NCBI RefSeq assembly: GCF_009727055.1
Contig: NW_024064458.1
Location: 610,283 to 674,282 of the forward strand
Direction: 5' to 3'
DNA: 64,000 nt
Origin: Benincasa hispida
Lineage: Eukaryota > Streptophyta > Magnoliopsida > Cucurbitales > Cucurbitaceae
Of the stretch, positions 1-11,360 are shown piece by piece; the stretch's first letter is position 1, and each line of letters opens with the position of its first letter. The translations under genes were made by a program, and so were the position numbers. The notes beneath the pieces are model-generated. The model was given only the letters and a program-made list of their open reading frames with translations. It did not search any database and was not told where the DNA came from.

Positions 1-530
1 CCTGTCGGAAGATAATCCAACATTTGTGAGTGGGAAATTCCAACTATTGAATTGCTAACTGTTGTCTTCATTTGAAGACACTCGGCCCACTTAATCCCAC
101 TTTGAATTAGTGGATTTTTTAGTATCAAATTCTCATCAAACTCAAAGTTGCATGTTTTTCTTTTAATGATCTTTAAAAGGCAGTGTTTATTGAATTTCAA
201 AAGCTCTTGACCTTAGTGGAAATTGATGAGATTATGTGATAATTTCATCCCTTTTTCTCTCAAACTTTTAGTTTTTTTCTCTCCAAATTAGTCACTCATC
301 GGATCACACCATCTCGTTTTACGACCTTTCGTATAGTAAAAAAGAATCTCATGGTGGTCTACAACCGTTTGTGAGAAGTTTGGAGCTAATTTTGAGAAGA
401 TTCAAAGTTTACAAAGATTGTATTCTTTTCCCCTTTTATTTGTTTCTATTGCATGCTTATCTTTGTAACTAACTTAATCGGAGTACTTTAGATCCTTTTT
501 TCTTCTGCTATGCATGTGTTCGTTCCATCA
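1..530 (+). repeat. RE-1 Ty1/copia 5' LTR, 3' part
   Basis: The last part of a copia 5' LTR. It ends ...CCATCA at 530, two bases before a primer-binding site for initiator tRNA-Met, which fixes the orientation as plus. The LTR start lies left of the window. No long ORF is present. It belongs to the same broad group as RE-12, judged by the leader that follows it. Confidence 0.6.
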
Positions 531-532
531 AT

Positions 533-544
533 TGGTATTAGAGC
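533..544 (+). promoter_or_regulatory. RE-1 primer-binding site (tRNA-iMet)
   Basis: TGGTATTAGAGC differs by one base from TGGTATCAGAGC, the usual site complementary to the 3' end of plant initiator tRNA-Met, where minus-strand DNA synthesis starts. It follows the LTR end by two bases, as in copia elements. Confidence 0.75.
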
Positions 545-1875
545 ATGCTTAATATACCTAATTTTTGGTTAATTTATGCATATGGTGGGTATGATTCATG
601 TGATGAATGCTTGTGTTCTAAAATGGATAATTTCGGTTTTGGCATCAGTTTTTCATCTTTGGTTGTAATAATTATTGTAATTGCCCAGTGTTTTATGGGT
701 TTTAACGTGTTGTGAAGGGTCTGTAAATTTGCTAGTCATTAGAGTTGAATTTAGGTTGTAATTGCTCGGTTCTGGCAGAGACAATAGCTCCAATTTTAGG
801 AAAATTAGCTATGGACCTGGAAAGCACTCCTAGACCTGGTTCACGATCTAACGACCCGACCTGAAAGGTGCCTACCTATCAGCTGTTTAGCTGACGGGTG
901 TAGACGCTTCGGACCTAGTGACCTGCTCCGCCTGACCCAGTCGACGCCTCAAGTCTGTGCCCGCACCTCAGCCGAGCCGAGCCTGCCCTCTGTCCGACTC
1001 GCTTCAGTTGATCCGTGCCTACCCAGCTCAGCCGACCTACGTATGCCAGGTGGTGGTGGCTCAGCCGGTCTAGATGGTTTGCACCAATCTGGTTCAAGTC
1101 CGTTTGACCAGTTTTGACCTGTTTTGGGCTGTTTTGCTATTTTGAAAGTCGATTCAAGCTTTTTTCAAGCAATTCGCAAGTCCGAAGTGTTCGGAGGTGG
1201 TTCGAGTCTATTTTCTGCTTATTATTGTAATAAGTGTAGCTTTTAGCTAGCATAGGTTCCCAAAATCAGTCTATTTTAGTGTGTTTATTTAATAAAGCAT
1301 TGTGAATGTATGAAATAAATATTTATCTATTGTTTGCATATTGTATGCCATGTATATTTAAAATCCCACCATAGGATAAGTATGTAGCATGCATTGCAAG
1401 TATATTACAAGTGTTATAATGAATTGTATGCATGTATAGGATTCCATGGCTTTTGATATAAGTTGTTATATTAAATGCATGGAATGAATGTTTATATAAT
1501 TGTTATATAAAAGCATGTTATGGATGCAATATATGTCTATTATTTTATAAGTTGTTATAAAATTGGATTAGACATTAAAATAGATAACAAAGATAAAAGT
1601 ATGCTCACGTAGGTTAACCACCTGTTTTAATAGTTCAAATAGGTCCACATCTTGTAAAATACGGTTACAAGCTCAACCGATATATAATCCTATCTAAGGT
1701 TGGGTTAGGGTACTTAAGTTGACAGTCTATGGAACACCTCCTACCTGGGGATTATGGCTGAATAATTGAGCGTTATTTACCAGTTTTGTGAGCACACGTG
1801 AGCGATATGAGGTGTTAAAATTTGTTTTTCACCTAGACATCATAGGAACATGAATCAGTCATAGTGGGAATTTAA
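545..1875 (+). other. RE-1 long noncoding copia leader
   Basis: The region between the PBS and the missing gag. It has no coding potential but shares ordered blocks with the leaders of RE-12 and RE-13: ATCCCACCATAGGA near 1360, GGTTAACCACCTGTTTTAAT near 1613 and GGAACACCTCCTAC near 1730. A GC-rich part at about 850-1080 is full of CpG-containing words such as GACC(C/T)G and CAGCCGA. Copia sequence ends near 1875, where it is joined abruptly to Athila-like coding sequence, so gag and pol of RE-1 are absent. Confidence 0.6.
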
Positions 1876-4800
1876 CGTATTCAATGCGTTTAAGTACCCA
1901 TATGACATGGAAGATTGCCAATATATTGAGGAACTGCGATAAGAACCTTGGCACAAACCCCTGAAGGAGCTGGAGGAAGAAGATTTTGAAAACGGTGCAA
2001 TGTTGGAGGAGGACTGCACCGTAATTCATGTTGAATCAAATTTTGAATCGCTCAAGTTATCTGAACGGACTTCACAATGCATCAAGCCATCTTTGGAAGA
2101 AGCACCTGTGCTAGAGTTAAAGCTGTTACCCATGCACCTTAAGTATGGTTACTTAGGAAGTAATAACATATTACCAATTATCATTTCTGCATCGTTGAGT
2201 AAGGAGAAAGAAGATGCACTCATACAGATCCTAAGAAATAACGCAAAGGCCTTAGGGTGGACATTGACATTCGAGGAATCAGTCCCTCGTATTGTATGCA
2301 TAAGATTCATCTGGAAGAAGGAAAGACAAGATTGGTAGAAAGGCAACGCCGCTTGAACCCTGCCATGAGGGAGGACGTGAAGAAGGAAGTAGTAAAGTGG
2401 TTGGACGCAAGTGTCATCTACCCGATATCTGATAGCAGCTGGGTGAGCCCAGTGTAGTGTGTTCTGATGAAAGGGGGGATGATAGTCGTCACCAATGACA
2501 AGAATGAATTAATTCCCACAAGAACGACTATGGGGTGGAGAATTTGTATGGATTATCGCAAGTTAAATTTTGCCACTAAAAAGGACCACTTCCCACTCCC
2601 ATTCATTGATCAGATGCTAGACAGACTTGTAGGGAATGAATTCTTCTATTTTCTTGACGGCTATTCAAGGTACAACCAAATAGCAATTGCACCGGAGGAT
2701 TAAGATAAGACAACCTTCACGTGCCCATTTGGTATGTTTGCATTCCGACACATGCCATTTAGACTCTGCAATGCGCTAGGCACTTTCCAACAATGCATGA
2801 TGGCGATATTCTCAGATTACTTGGAGGAGTCAGTCGAGGTATTCATGGATGATTTCTCAGTCTTGGGCAATAATTATGACGAGTCTATCTAACCTTGAAA
2901 AGGTCTTGAAGAGATGCGTGGCAATAAATCTTGTTTTGAACTGAGAAAAATGCCACTTTATGGTGGAAGAAGGAATAGTTATGGGTCAAAAAATCTCTAA
3001 AGTAGGATTGGAAGTTGTTCAGGCAAAGATTGACACAATTTCCAAGTTACCCCCACCAGTGAACGTAAAAACACTTAGGAGCTTTCTGGGACATGTTGGG
3101 TTTTATAGAAGATTTATTCGCAACTTTTCCCAGATCACAGGACCACTAAGTGCACTCCTCGAAGCTGACCAAGAATATAATTTTGATGATGTGTGCACCA
3201 AAGCATTCAACACATTGAAAGATGCTCTCATCACCGCACCTATTTTGATTGCGCCAGATTAGACGCAACCATTTGTGTGGATGTGCAACGTTAGCGATTA
3301 TGTTGTGGGCGCAGTTTTGAGTCAACGCAAGGACAAGGTATTGCATCATATTTATTATGCAAGCAAAACATTGAATGATGCACAGGAGAACAACATAACC
3401 ACAGAGAAGGAAATGCTCGTAGTGGTATTTGCACTGGAGAAATTTCGACAGTACTTAATCGGAACAAACATTGTGGTGTATACAGATCACTCTGCGATCA
3501 AGTATTTGATGACAAAGAAGGATGCAAAACCAAGGCTTATACGGTGGGTGTTGCTATTGCAAGAATTTGACCTAGAGATCAAAGACCGGAAGAACACTGA
3601 GAACCAAGTCGCTGATCATTTGTCAAGATTGGAGAATTGCGAGGTTCAAGGGAAAGAAAAAGATATTGAGGAAAGATTCCCTGATGAGCTACTGATAGCA
3701 GTAGACATTAATGTTCCCTGGTATGCGAACATAGTGTACTTCATCGTTTGCTGTCAAATACCAGATGACTACACTTACCAACAGAAGAAAAAGCTAAGAT
3801 ATGATGCCAAATTTTATTTCTAGGACGACCCATTCCTATATCGACTTGGACCTGATCACATATTACGTCGATGCGTTCCTGAGCACGGAGTCAAGCACAT
3901 TTTAGATTTTTGTCATGAGTTCCCATAAGAAGGACATTTTGGGGGGCAGTAGACCGCAGCAAAGGTCCTACAGTGTGGCTATTTCTGGCCAACATTGTTT
4001 AAAGATGCCCATGCCCACGTTGTGCAATGGGACAGATGTCAGAGAACGGGGAATATGTCGAAAAGGAATGAAATGCCACTGACGTCAATCTTAGAAGGTC
4101 ATCACTATATCCTGGTCGCGGTTGATTACGTATCAAAATGGGTTGAGGCCATCACATGTGCCAAGAATGATGCGATCATAGAGGCAAAGTTTCTAAAGAA
4201 GAACATTTTTACTCGATATGAGACGCCACGGGCCTTAATCAATGATGAGGGCTCTCACTTTATCAACCGCATAATTGCCAACCTGTTGACTAAATTCAAC
4301 ATCATCCATCGAGCTACAACTGCTTATCACCCACATACTAATGGGAAGGTAGAGATTTCTAATCAAGAGATCAAAACTATCTTGGAAAAAATAGTCAATA
4401 CTTCTAGGAAGGATTCGTCACCCAAGCTTGATGAAGCACTGTGGGTATACAAGACTACCTATAAAACACCAATTGGCATGTCTCTATATGCCCTGGTCTT
4501 TGGAAAAGCTTGTCATCTGCCGCTCGATTTGGAACATAAGGTGATGTGGGCATGCAAGAAGTTGAAGTTTGATTTAGCCAGTGTGGGGAAAGTCTAGAAG
4601 CTGCAACTGAACCAGCTTGTCAAATGGCGAAGAGACGCCTATGAAAAATACCAAGATCTATAAAGAGAAAACCAAGAAGTGGCATGATGACCACTAAATG
4701 ACTAGATATTCGCCGAAGGTCAACAAATATTATTATTTAACGCACGTTTGCGATTGTTCCCAAGAAAGTGGAAGTCTCGCTGGTCTGGGCCATTCTGAAT

Positions 4801-4948
4801 CAAGACAATCTTTCCTCATGGCGCAGTGGAACTAACAACTTTAGACGGGAATAGTGCGTTTGAAGACAATGATCAATGGATTAATCCTTACTATGGAGGT
4901 GACTTCGAGCGACGCATGGACACCATTGACTTGGGCAAGCAGGATTAA
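1876..4948 (+). pseudogene. pol: RE-2 Athila-like pol (protease C-terminus, RT, RNase H, integrase), broken
   Basis: The polyprotein of a Ty3/gypsy Athila-like element. It opens inside the C-terminal part of the protease region at the junction with RE-1, so gag and most of the protease are missing. Order: linker (1876-2270), reverse transcriptase with WRICMDYRKLN near 2541 and the FMDD catalytic box near 2845, connection, RNase H ([10 protein letters not shown] near 3480), integrase zinc finger and core (3850-4600), C-terminal domain, stop at 4946. Breaks: stops near 1939, 2455, 2701, 3260, 3822 and 4597, and frameshifts near 2265, 2890 and 4645. The integrase lacks about 19 codons around the first catalytic Asp (near 4098) but keeps the DEGSHF and VEISN motifs. 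Closest relative here is the RE-8 pol. Confidence 0.9.
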
Positions 4949-5248
4949 ACCGCTTGTGGGGGAAGCAATTGGGGTAATTCTGAGAATTTCTGTCAATCAA
5001 CACCCTTATCTATGTTTACTAGCTTTCTTTACAGCTTTTGAAATTCCGTTATTTACTGCTTATTAGAATTAGCCTATTATACTTTCTGTGTTTCCTTTCC
5101 ATTTAATTTTGTATGTATTTCCATTTCTTTAATTTAGTAACACCGTTCGTAAATCCTTGTGAATGATTGGATGAATCATTAAACATCGCAAAGTTTTTTT
5201 CGACTTGCGTTTTGGATGAATTGAAAAGAAAAAAATAAAAACTGGTAT

Positions 5249-5548
5249 GTAACACAATGATGGGTGCATTGTGTGTTAACAAGAGACACCTTGCGTCCAT
5301 TACACCCAAATGCATTGCGTCGAGGGGTGTGTTGCACGTGTGAGTGCTCTTTGCTCGTCCTTAGCAAAATGCACTATGTTGAGATAGTGATGTGCTGGTA
5401 GCAATACCGTGCGCCCGATCCTCCAGAAATGTGTTTAGTTAAGGGGTGTGTTGCGAGAGAACATGCGTGTTGCCTGTCCTCAGCAAAAATTTATGCGTTT
5501 ATTGGAAGCGTGGTGTGAATTTTTAATCGTGCACCCTTATGAATCAAA
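5249..5548 (+). repeat. 60-nt tandem array, five divergent units (RE-2)
   Basis: Five units start at 5249, 5309, 5369, 5429 and 5489 and each is exactly 60 nt. The shared skeleton is ATGCATTGCG, then AGGGGTGTGTTGC, then a variable middle, then a TCCT-containing block ending in AGCAAA. Units 2 and 4 are the most alike. The same array, with the same unit order, is in RE-9 (31024-31326) and, inverted, in RE-8 (20920-21225). It does not code. Tandem repeats in 3' UTRs of plant gypsy elements are a known phenomenon; the function of this one is unknown to me. Confidence 0.75.
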
Positions 5549-6163
5549 TTTGAAAGAAAAGCTCAATTCAATTCAATTATTTCTTTGACACTTGTACAGG
5601 CAACATATTTTGTGTTGCGTTAATTTATAATTATTGATACTTTGTTAATAGTCAATACAACTGAGTACATATTCACTCTCCTTTTTACCCGTGCCTTTCT
5701 CTTTATCATCTTTTGTCAATATTTGTAATATTCTTAATCTTTTACTTTGGTGTTCTTCATTGGGTTGCTATGATGTAGTATATGTTTATACATAGAAACA
5801 TTTCCCATACTTTGTAAATTCTGGCTAACACTTAGTTACTTCTTAGCTTTAGCAATACTTTACCTTCTATCTTTCAAAGTTCTGCTCAAATCTTCTTTTT
5901 GAAATTTTTCTTCTAAGTGTTTGTCTAGTCTATCCAAACAGCACAATGAGGACCTTGATCATCTTTAAATTTGGGAGTGGGGAAGGTCTGAGCAGATAAG
6001 ATCAAGAATATGCAGTCATTAAGAAAATGCCTTCATTTCCTGATAAAAAAAAAGTGAAAAAAAAGAAAGAATTTTTTTATGCCAAACTCCAATGTCAGCG
6101 CAAGGGAAAACCTTAAAAATAATCCCAACCTGATAAGAGTTTAGTTATGAAAGGAGCCTGCTC

Positions 6164-6369
6164 ATAGTTGGATGTTCGTATGACACCTATAAGAGCAAGC
6201 CAAAACAAAGGTGGGTTTCCAAGAACAACGCAATATAAAAATGAAAAGAAAATAATAAAAGAATGCAAGAGACAACTCCTCTGAATATTATGAGTTAATG
6301 TTGAGATTGGCACACAATCGTGGTTGGATGTTCGCATGATACCCGTGGGAATAAGCCAAAAGGAAGGGT
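6164..6369 (+). repeat. Duplicated conserved 3'-UTR motif (RE-2)
   Basis: Two direct copies, 6164-6212 and 6322-6369, of a ~48-nt block with core GTTGGATGTTCGCATGAYAC and continuation CCGTGGGA..AAGCCAAAA. Equivalent pairs occur in RE-8, RE-9 and RE-10, always before the polypurine tract. Confidence 0.7.
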
Positions 6370-6682
6370 GTAACCATGACCGATGGTCTCTAAATAAATG
6401 ACGCAAGATTTGACCACTGCATATAGACATATCAAGTTGTTTTGACAAAGAAGAGACAAACATTCTATTTTAAAAACTAGAAAAGCATCTTGGAGCAGAG
6501 TTTTGTTATATAAAAGGATAAAGTAGGGTTTTGTTAAGAATTAGCAAGGATAGACAGAAATTATGTTGTTAAGAAATATGTCTAAGTGTAACATTCGAAG
6601 CAACCAATTGACGCAAAAATATAGGATAGGAAATGAGCATTATTGCCTTAGTAGAAGATATGCTTGAGAACAAGCATATATA

Positions 6683-6698
6683 TCTAAATTTGGGGGTG
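6683..6698 (+). promoter_or_regulatory. RE-2 polypurine tract
   Basis: ATCTAAATTTGGGGGTG directly precedes the LTR start TGATAACTTG at 6699. A purine-rich run there is the expected primer for plus-strand DNA synthesis. The same tract is seen before the RE-8, RE-9 and RE-10 3' LTRs. Confidence 0.65.
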
Positions 6699-8548
6699 TG
6701 ATAACTTGTAGAAATACAAGTTATTTATGCTGCCTTATTCAGATATTGCACCCAAAAGTGAGTAAATATGCGTCGATTGTACGAAAATTAGCTTAGAAAT
6801 ACAATAATTATAAATTATCGTAATTACACCCACTAACGCCATCAAGATAGTTGAAAGGGATATTTCTACTCTGTTTTGCAGGAAACCAAGTCATTGCTTG
6901 CGATCAAGGCTTAAGAAAAACTGAACAACGCATCTCTATCACATTGCGCCTGTCAATCAACAATGAAGAAACGATTAACGCAATGATGGCGCAATGCGAC
7001 AGTTGATCCAGAGCTGAATTTCAACTGCATGTGGTAATAAAAATGATACTGCATGCAAGCACCCGATCGAAAGATGCAGCTGAGCAACACAAATGCAGAG
7101 GATTGCAACATGTGTACAACTAACCATTGTGCATATTTGACTGTCTGATTGCATAACAGAAGGAATATTTATTCCTCCATCTTCAGAATTTCTATAACAA
7201 TAAGTGGGGTTCACAAGCCAAGAGTCAAGGCTTTTCACCTATAAATACTCCTATAGAATTTAGAGAAGATATACATGATACAGGGCAAATTGATGCTAGA
7301 TTATTGAGAGAGAGGTTGAAGCTGAGTGCTGATCGGAACCAATCTGGGAAGGGAAGAGACAAGGCCAAGAGGTGAGTCTCAGTGCTATTCTGCTAAATCC
7401 CCGCCGTAAAGCTCTGTACCTAGATCCCTGCTACCGGTTGAGTAAGCCTGAGAGGGAAGCTCATCTTTCCGCACGATCCATCCACGGCTGGCAAGCAAAT
7501 CTCCATCTAGATCGACGGAGACGTTAGTGCTTGTTTGTATTTGTTTCTAACTCTATTCATCAACTGTATTTCATCTTCTTAATCTCTTCATTCACAAATC
7601 ATGTATCAGATGCTAAATACTATTATTGAATGTCTTGATCATTTCCATTTCCACTTTTCTGTCTATTTCCGTTCCTCCATTAATCGTTTTCTCCATGAAG
7701 TTTTCTTTATCCCTTGGTAATTAATATGGATTAAACGAGTGACTTAATCTGTGATAAAGAGATAAATGCGTTTAGCTAAGGCATGCTAGATGGTATCTTC
7801 ACCTGTGAGAGCAGAAGTGAAGATGCCATTCTGATCTATCGAGAGAAGGTTAGAAGAATGCGTTAACTAGAGCGAGTAGTTCTTCCAGAAATGGAAGCAA
7901 CCTTACATTCATATGTTCATCCCTGTTTCGCCACAAAGATGTGGGAACGAGGCCGATCACCGAGAGGTGTACGCCAAGGGTAAAGCGGAACCGTACTTAT
8001 ATCATTAACGCAATTACGGAACTTGCGCTATTTATATTAGTTATCCTTTCTTTTTTTTTGCTTCGTACATAAGACTTACAACCGAATAACACGATCTTTG
8101 TATAATCTTCACAGTCAGCCTCAACCTCGGTATCTTGTATCATGAAACCTGTATCTTGTATCATCTTAGCTTAGGTTTATTTTATTGCACTTTATTTTAT
8201 TATCGCATTTTTATTGCTTTACTTTACTTTATCGCAATTTTAATACTTGTACACACCACACTTTTATAAAATTGAAAAACCCTTGGTCGTATGTATCACA
8301 AACATAACGCAGTAACCTCAAACAGTCCCTGTGTTCGACCTCAGATCACACCGAGAAACTTATGGTGAAATTATACTTGGTTCCAATGCAAGCAAACTTG
8401 TGACAACGCACAGCTTACTACAAGAACAGTCATTAATAATGCATATCTAGAAGTAATATCGCATAAATTGAATCAAGTCAGGTCATCATTGTATATCATT
8501 GGATTTTTATCTTGCGTGCATAGCATAGACTCATCTTTAGCATTCAAC
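6699..8548 (+). repeat. RE-2 3' LTR (family C)
   Basis: Starts TGATAACTTGTAGAAATACA right after the polypurine tract and is collinear with the RE-9 5' LTR for most of its length. A TATAAATA box lies at 7240. The last ~100 bases diverge from RE-9, and the end is judged only by where copia coding sequence of RE-3 begins, so the right border is uncertain by 10-20 bases. No target duplication can be tested because the left end of RE-2 is lost. Confidence 0.7.
7240..7247 (+). promoter_or_regulatory. LTR TATA box (RE-2)
   Basis: TATAAATA in the LTR, preceded by an AGTCAAGGC-type block also seen before the TATA boxes of the RE-8 and RE-9 LTRs. It is the likely core promoter of family C. Confidence 0.6.
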
Positions 8549-8828
8549 AGTCACAACCATCCCACTACATCGAGGTTCCCTTAACACTTGTGGTGGATTT
8601 GACCTACTAAATCATCCTAATTTAACAACTCTTGTTGAGGTATTTAGCTCTTCAACAATTCTTGTTGAAAATTCAGTAGTTTCTTGGAAATTTTCATTGA
8701 ACACGATTTTGCTATGAGGCTTGTACTCTCATATGTAGTTTTCTTCCAAAAAAGTAGTGTTTGTCGATATAAACACTTTGTTCTCTTTTGGATCATAGAA
8801 AAGACCACGTCTCGTTTCTTTGGGGTAA
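8549..8828 (-). pseudogene. pol: RE-3 Ty1/copia pol, downstream fragment
   Basis: Reads on the minus strand as the region between integrase and reverse transcriptase of a copia polyprotein: a YPKETR..LFYDPKENKVF.STNTTFLEE-type stretch, then about 60 residues on an LREPR.SG.VV stretch. This is the conserved linker found after the copia integrase core. It is the direct continuation of the fragment at 54317-55020: the FVG that precedes YPK is encoded at 54317-54324. RE-4 sits between the two parts. In-frame stops and changes show decay. Confidence 0.75.
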
Positions 8829-9601
8829 CTGATGCGTTATTTTATGATATGGAATTATGGATGAGATACGATGATGAAATTGAGTTGAGCAGTCAAGTTT
8901 TCTCAATAGAGTCCAAATGTAAACCCTACTGAGTTTCCTGGTAAGTCTAGGGTCAAACTCAGGGACTTGAGGGAAACATCATGCGGTGGTAATTTTTAGG
9001 AAAGCTTTGTGGTAACAATCAATATTGTTGAGGTTGTTATTTGCGTTAATGAAAAATAAACCAATGCAGTAGAGTTTGAAAAGAGTTGATGAAACGGGAG
9101 ATACGATGAATATGCGGTGAACGGGTTGAGAAAAGTTTCGGCTAATACTTCCTAGGATGCGTTCATGCTATGCGATCATGCAATATGCATACAACAGTAA
9201 ACACCTCTCAATGCGAATTCCACGACTTCTAAGGCTAGAACGCATGCGATATATGCGATAGGTCTATAGGACCTATACATATGCCTCTATTCTTATTTAT
9301 GTGATGACAACATGATACACACAAATAAGGCGACCACATAATATCATTTGTATCTCTAGGATGCATGTGATGCAGGTCGGAAAACAGAGCGTATCTCTAA
9401 GTCCCTATCTCATGTTTATGCAGTTCTAATCTTGCTCTCTCGAGTCTAGATTCTAACCTAGCTCTCTCAAGTCTTAGGTTCTTTCTTTACACTCTCTCTC
9501 GAGTAGCTCTAAAGGGATGTTTGACACAACATAACACAAGATAATCGTAAGCAATGAACTTCCTAGGTCATGTTAGCTTAGTTCTTCTCAACCCATTCGA
9601 C
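8829..9601 (-). repeat. RE-4 3' LTR, distal part
   Basis: Begins TGATGCGTTATTTTATGA, the reverse complement of the family A LTR end, and is collinear with 52681-53455. It stops at CCCATTCGAC, where a sequencing-adapter palindrome follows. The LTR resumes at 11555. The two parts together make about 1.65 kb, matching the other family A LTRs (1.64-1.66 kb). Confidence 0.85.
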
Positions 9602-9639
9602 CTGTCTCTTATACACATCTAGATGTGTATAAGAGACAG
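9602..9639. other. Tn5 mosaic-end palindrome (Nextera junction adapter)
   Basis: CTGTCTCTTATACACATCT followed at once by its exact reverse complement. This 38-bp palindrome is the junction adapter of Nextera mate-pair libraries, not plant sequence. It joins the RE-4 LTR to the inside of a Tekay-like element, so the sequence on its two sides need not be adjacent in the genome. Confidence 0.95.
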
Positions 9640-10344
9640 GCCTCAGACTACCCTCTAAACCTGAGAAATTGCGTGACTGCAGCAATTATCAACCCTTTTG
9701 TTGACACTCACTGCCTAATAACTCTTGCGGAAAACTCTGATACCAAGATATAACTCATATACAGCGGAATGTCTTTCAGCCAAAAATTTATTAATTCAGA
9801 AACATAACATGTATAGAGTAATTACAAGACTAGATTCACAATTCCCAAAGCCCAAAAACCCTAGTCCCTATATGAACATCAGTAATATGTGTACAATATT
9901 TACAGTAACCACCTAACAGACGGGTTACAAATATCTTTATCCTTTACTGGCAGAGCAGATGCAGAGCTATCTTCTAAGGATTTGACCACTACCTGGGGGA
10001 AAGGAAAACATTTTAAAACGGGGTGAGCTTGCTAGCCTAGTGAGTGACTTAAGAAAGATAACTAATTCTCATGCAAAAATCTCAATAAAGAGTTTAAATA
10101 GAAATATAAGCTTCTACAGTACCTTGTACTACAGTATAAACATTTTCCAAGCATAAAGCATATAAAGTTATTTTAGTCATAAAACATTAAAACTGTTTCT
10201 CAGTTGAGAATAACCCTGCTGTGGTTAAAAATAATCCCAACACCAACTGCTAGTCAAGAGAGAATCCTTTTACTCAAATCTCTGACTCTAACTACCTATG
10301 TTCACGTGGCCATACTAAGTACCGTCATATCTTAAGTACTTCTA

Positions 10345-10495
10345 CTCAGATACCTTCTCAAATGTCCTTCGGTATCAAGTTGGTTCGGTACCTTCTCAAA
10401 CGTCCTTTAGTACCAAGTTGGTTCGATACCTTCTCGATTCGGTATCTAGTTAGGCGAATACCTTCTCAAATGTCCTTCGGTATCGCGTTTTAAGT
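10345..10495. repeat. Degenerate tandem repeat inside RE-5 LTR
   Basis: Four imperfect units of about 38 nt, each with ATACCTTCTC..ATGTCCTT and CGGTATCAAGTTGGTTC-like parts. Within each unit the GGTAC(C)/GGTATC words form a partly inverted pattern. Noncoding. Confidence 0.6.
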
Positions 10496-11070
10496 AAAAC
10501 TAGTCGTAAATGACTTTCTCTTTAAAGCATGTAAAGTATAACACATATAAAAACATGGCTTTAAAGATACTAATGCATGTCGAGTATATTTAACACATAT
10601 AAATAGACTTCACTGTCCATGCGTCCTCTTTGAAGTTCAATGATCAACGCATGGATTTTGCTCTCAACGCAATGTTTACTCAGCTCTCCCACTCTTTTTA
10701 ATGTCTTTTTGGATTGTGGTCTGGAAAAGAAATCCTTGGTTCTATTTATAGGCATCAAAACACTCTCCAAGGTCGACACCTCCTACTTAGCTGCATGTCC
10801 AAGTGTTTCCTCCTCAAACTAACAACACAACTTTTGATCAACGCAATCAAAGTGTCCTTCTCCTACGTAGCCAATGCAAGGGGGCTCAATTTGCATGTCC
10901 TCTTATGCAACCACCTCAATTGCTTAAGGCTTAAGGTTTCCTCCCAAGAAGACACATGTTTGATGACGTCCTCTATGTGATCTCATCTTTCATATACGTC
11001 CACAACTCTTGGATGTTCAACGCATAGTGCCATCAATGTATAGTCCACTACTCAATGCATAGCCTATAAT

Positions 11071-11108
11071 CTGTCTCTTATACACATCTAGATGTGTATA
11101 AGAGACAG
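11071..11108. other. Tn5 mosaic-end palindrome (Nextera junction adapter)
   Basis: Second exact copy of the 19-bp mosaic end plus its reverse complement, inside the RE-5 LTR. The flanks are AGCCTATAAT and GTGCTCGGCA. Small ORFs across it begin MYKRQ or MCIRDR, typical products of translated adapter. Confidence 0.95.
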
Positions 11109-11360
11109 GTGCTCGGCAGAGGCACTTGGCATGAACGCATCACCACATGGTTACTCGACGCATGGGCTGGACGTTTGGCAGAGGCACTCGACGCATGGGC
11201 TGGGCGCTGTGCATCGATGCATGCCACCCTTCCAACGCATGCCTTGCCCGCGTCCTCACCTACCCTTGTGCCATCCAACCTTCCAACGCATCACTTCACT
11301 TTCCTTCCTTCAGCCGCATTGGTCCCTTCCAACGCATCCATTACAACTCCTCCAACGCAT
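11109..11360. repeat. CGACGCATGGGCTGG / CCAACGCAT word repeats
   Basis: The RE-5 LTR here holds several copies of ACTCGACGCATGGGCTGG-like words, then CCAACGCAT repeated at least five times between about 11228 and 11360. The spacing is irregular. It is noncoding and is the densest AACGCA cluster I noticed in the window. Confidence 0.6.

Larger units (their letters stand above)
4949..6698 (+). other. RE-2 3' untranslated region
   Basis: Noncoding sequence between the pol stop and the 3' LTR. It holds a 60-nt tandem array (5249-5548), a stretch that also occurs in RE-9 after its extra ORF (TACAACTGAGTA near 5660), the duplicated GTTCGCATGAYACCCGTGGG-type motif (6164-6369), and a polypurine tract just before the LTR. 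No extra ORF lies between the array and the downstream block, unlike RE-9. Confidence 0.7.

Noticed and set aside
9602..9639. Biological inverted repeat or MITE
   Set aside because: The exact same 38-bp palindrome occurs three times and equals the Tn5 mosaic end joined to itself.
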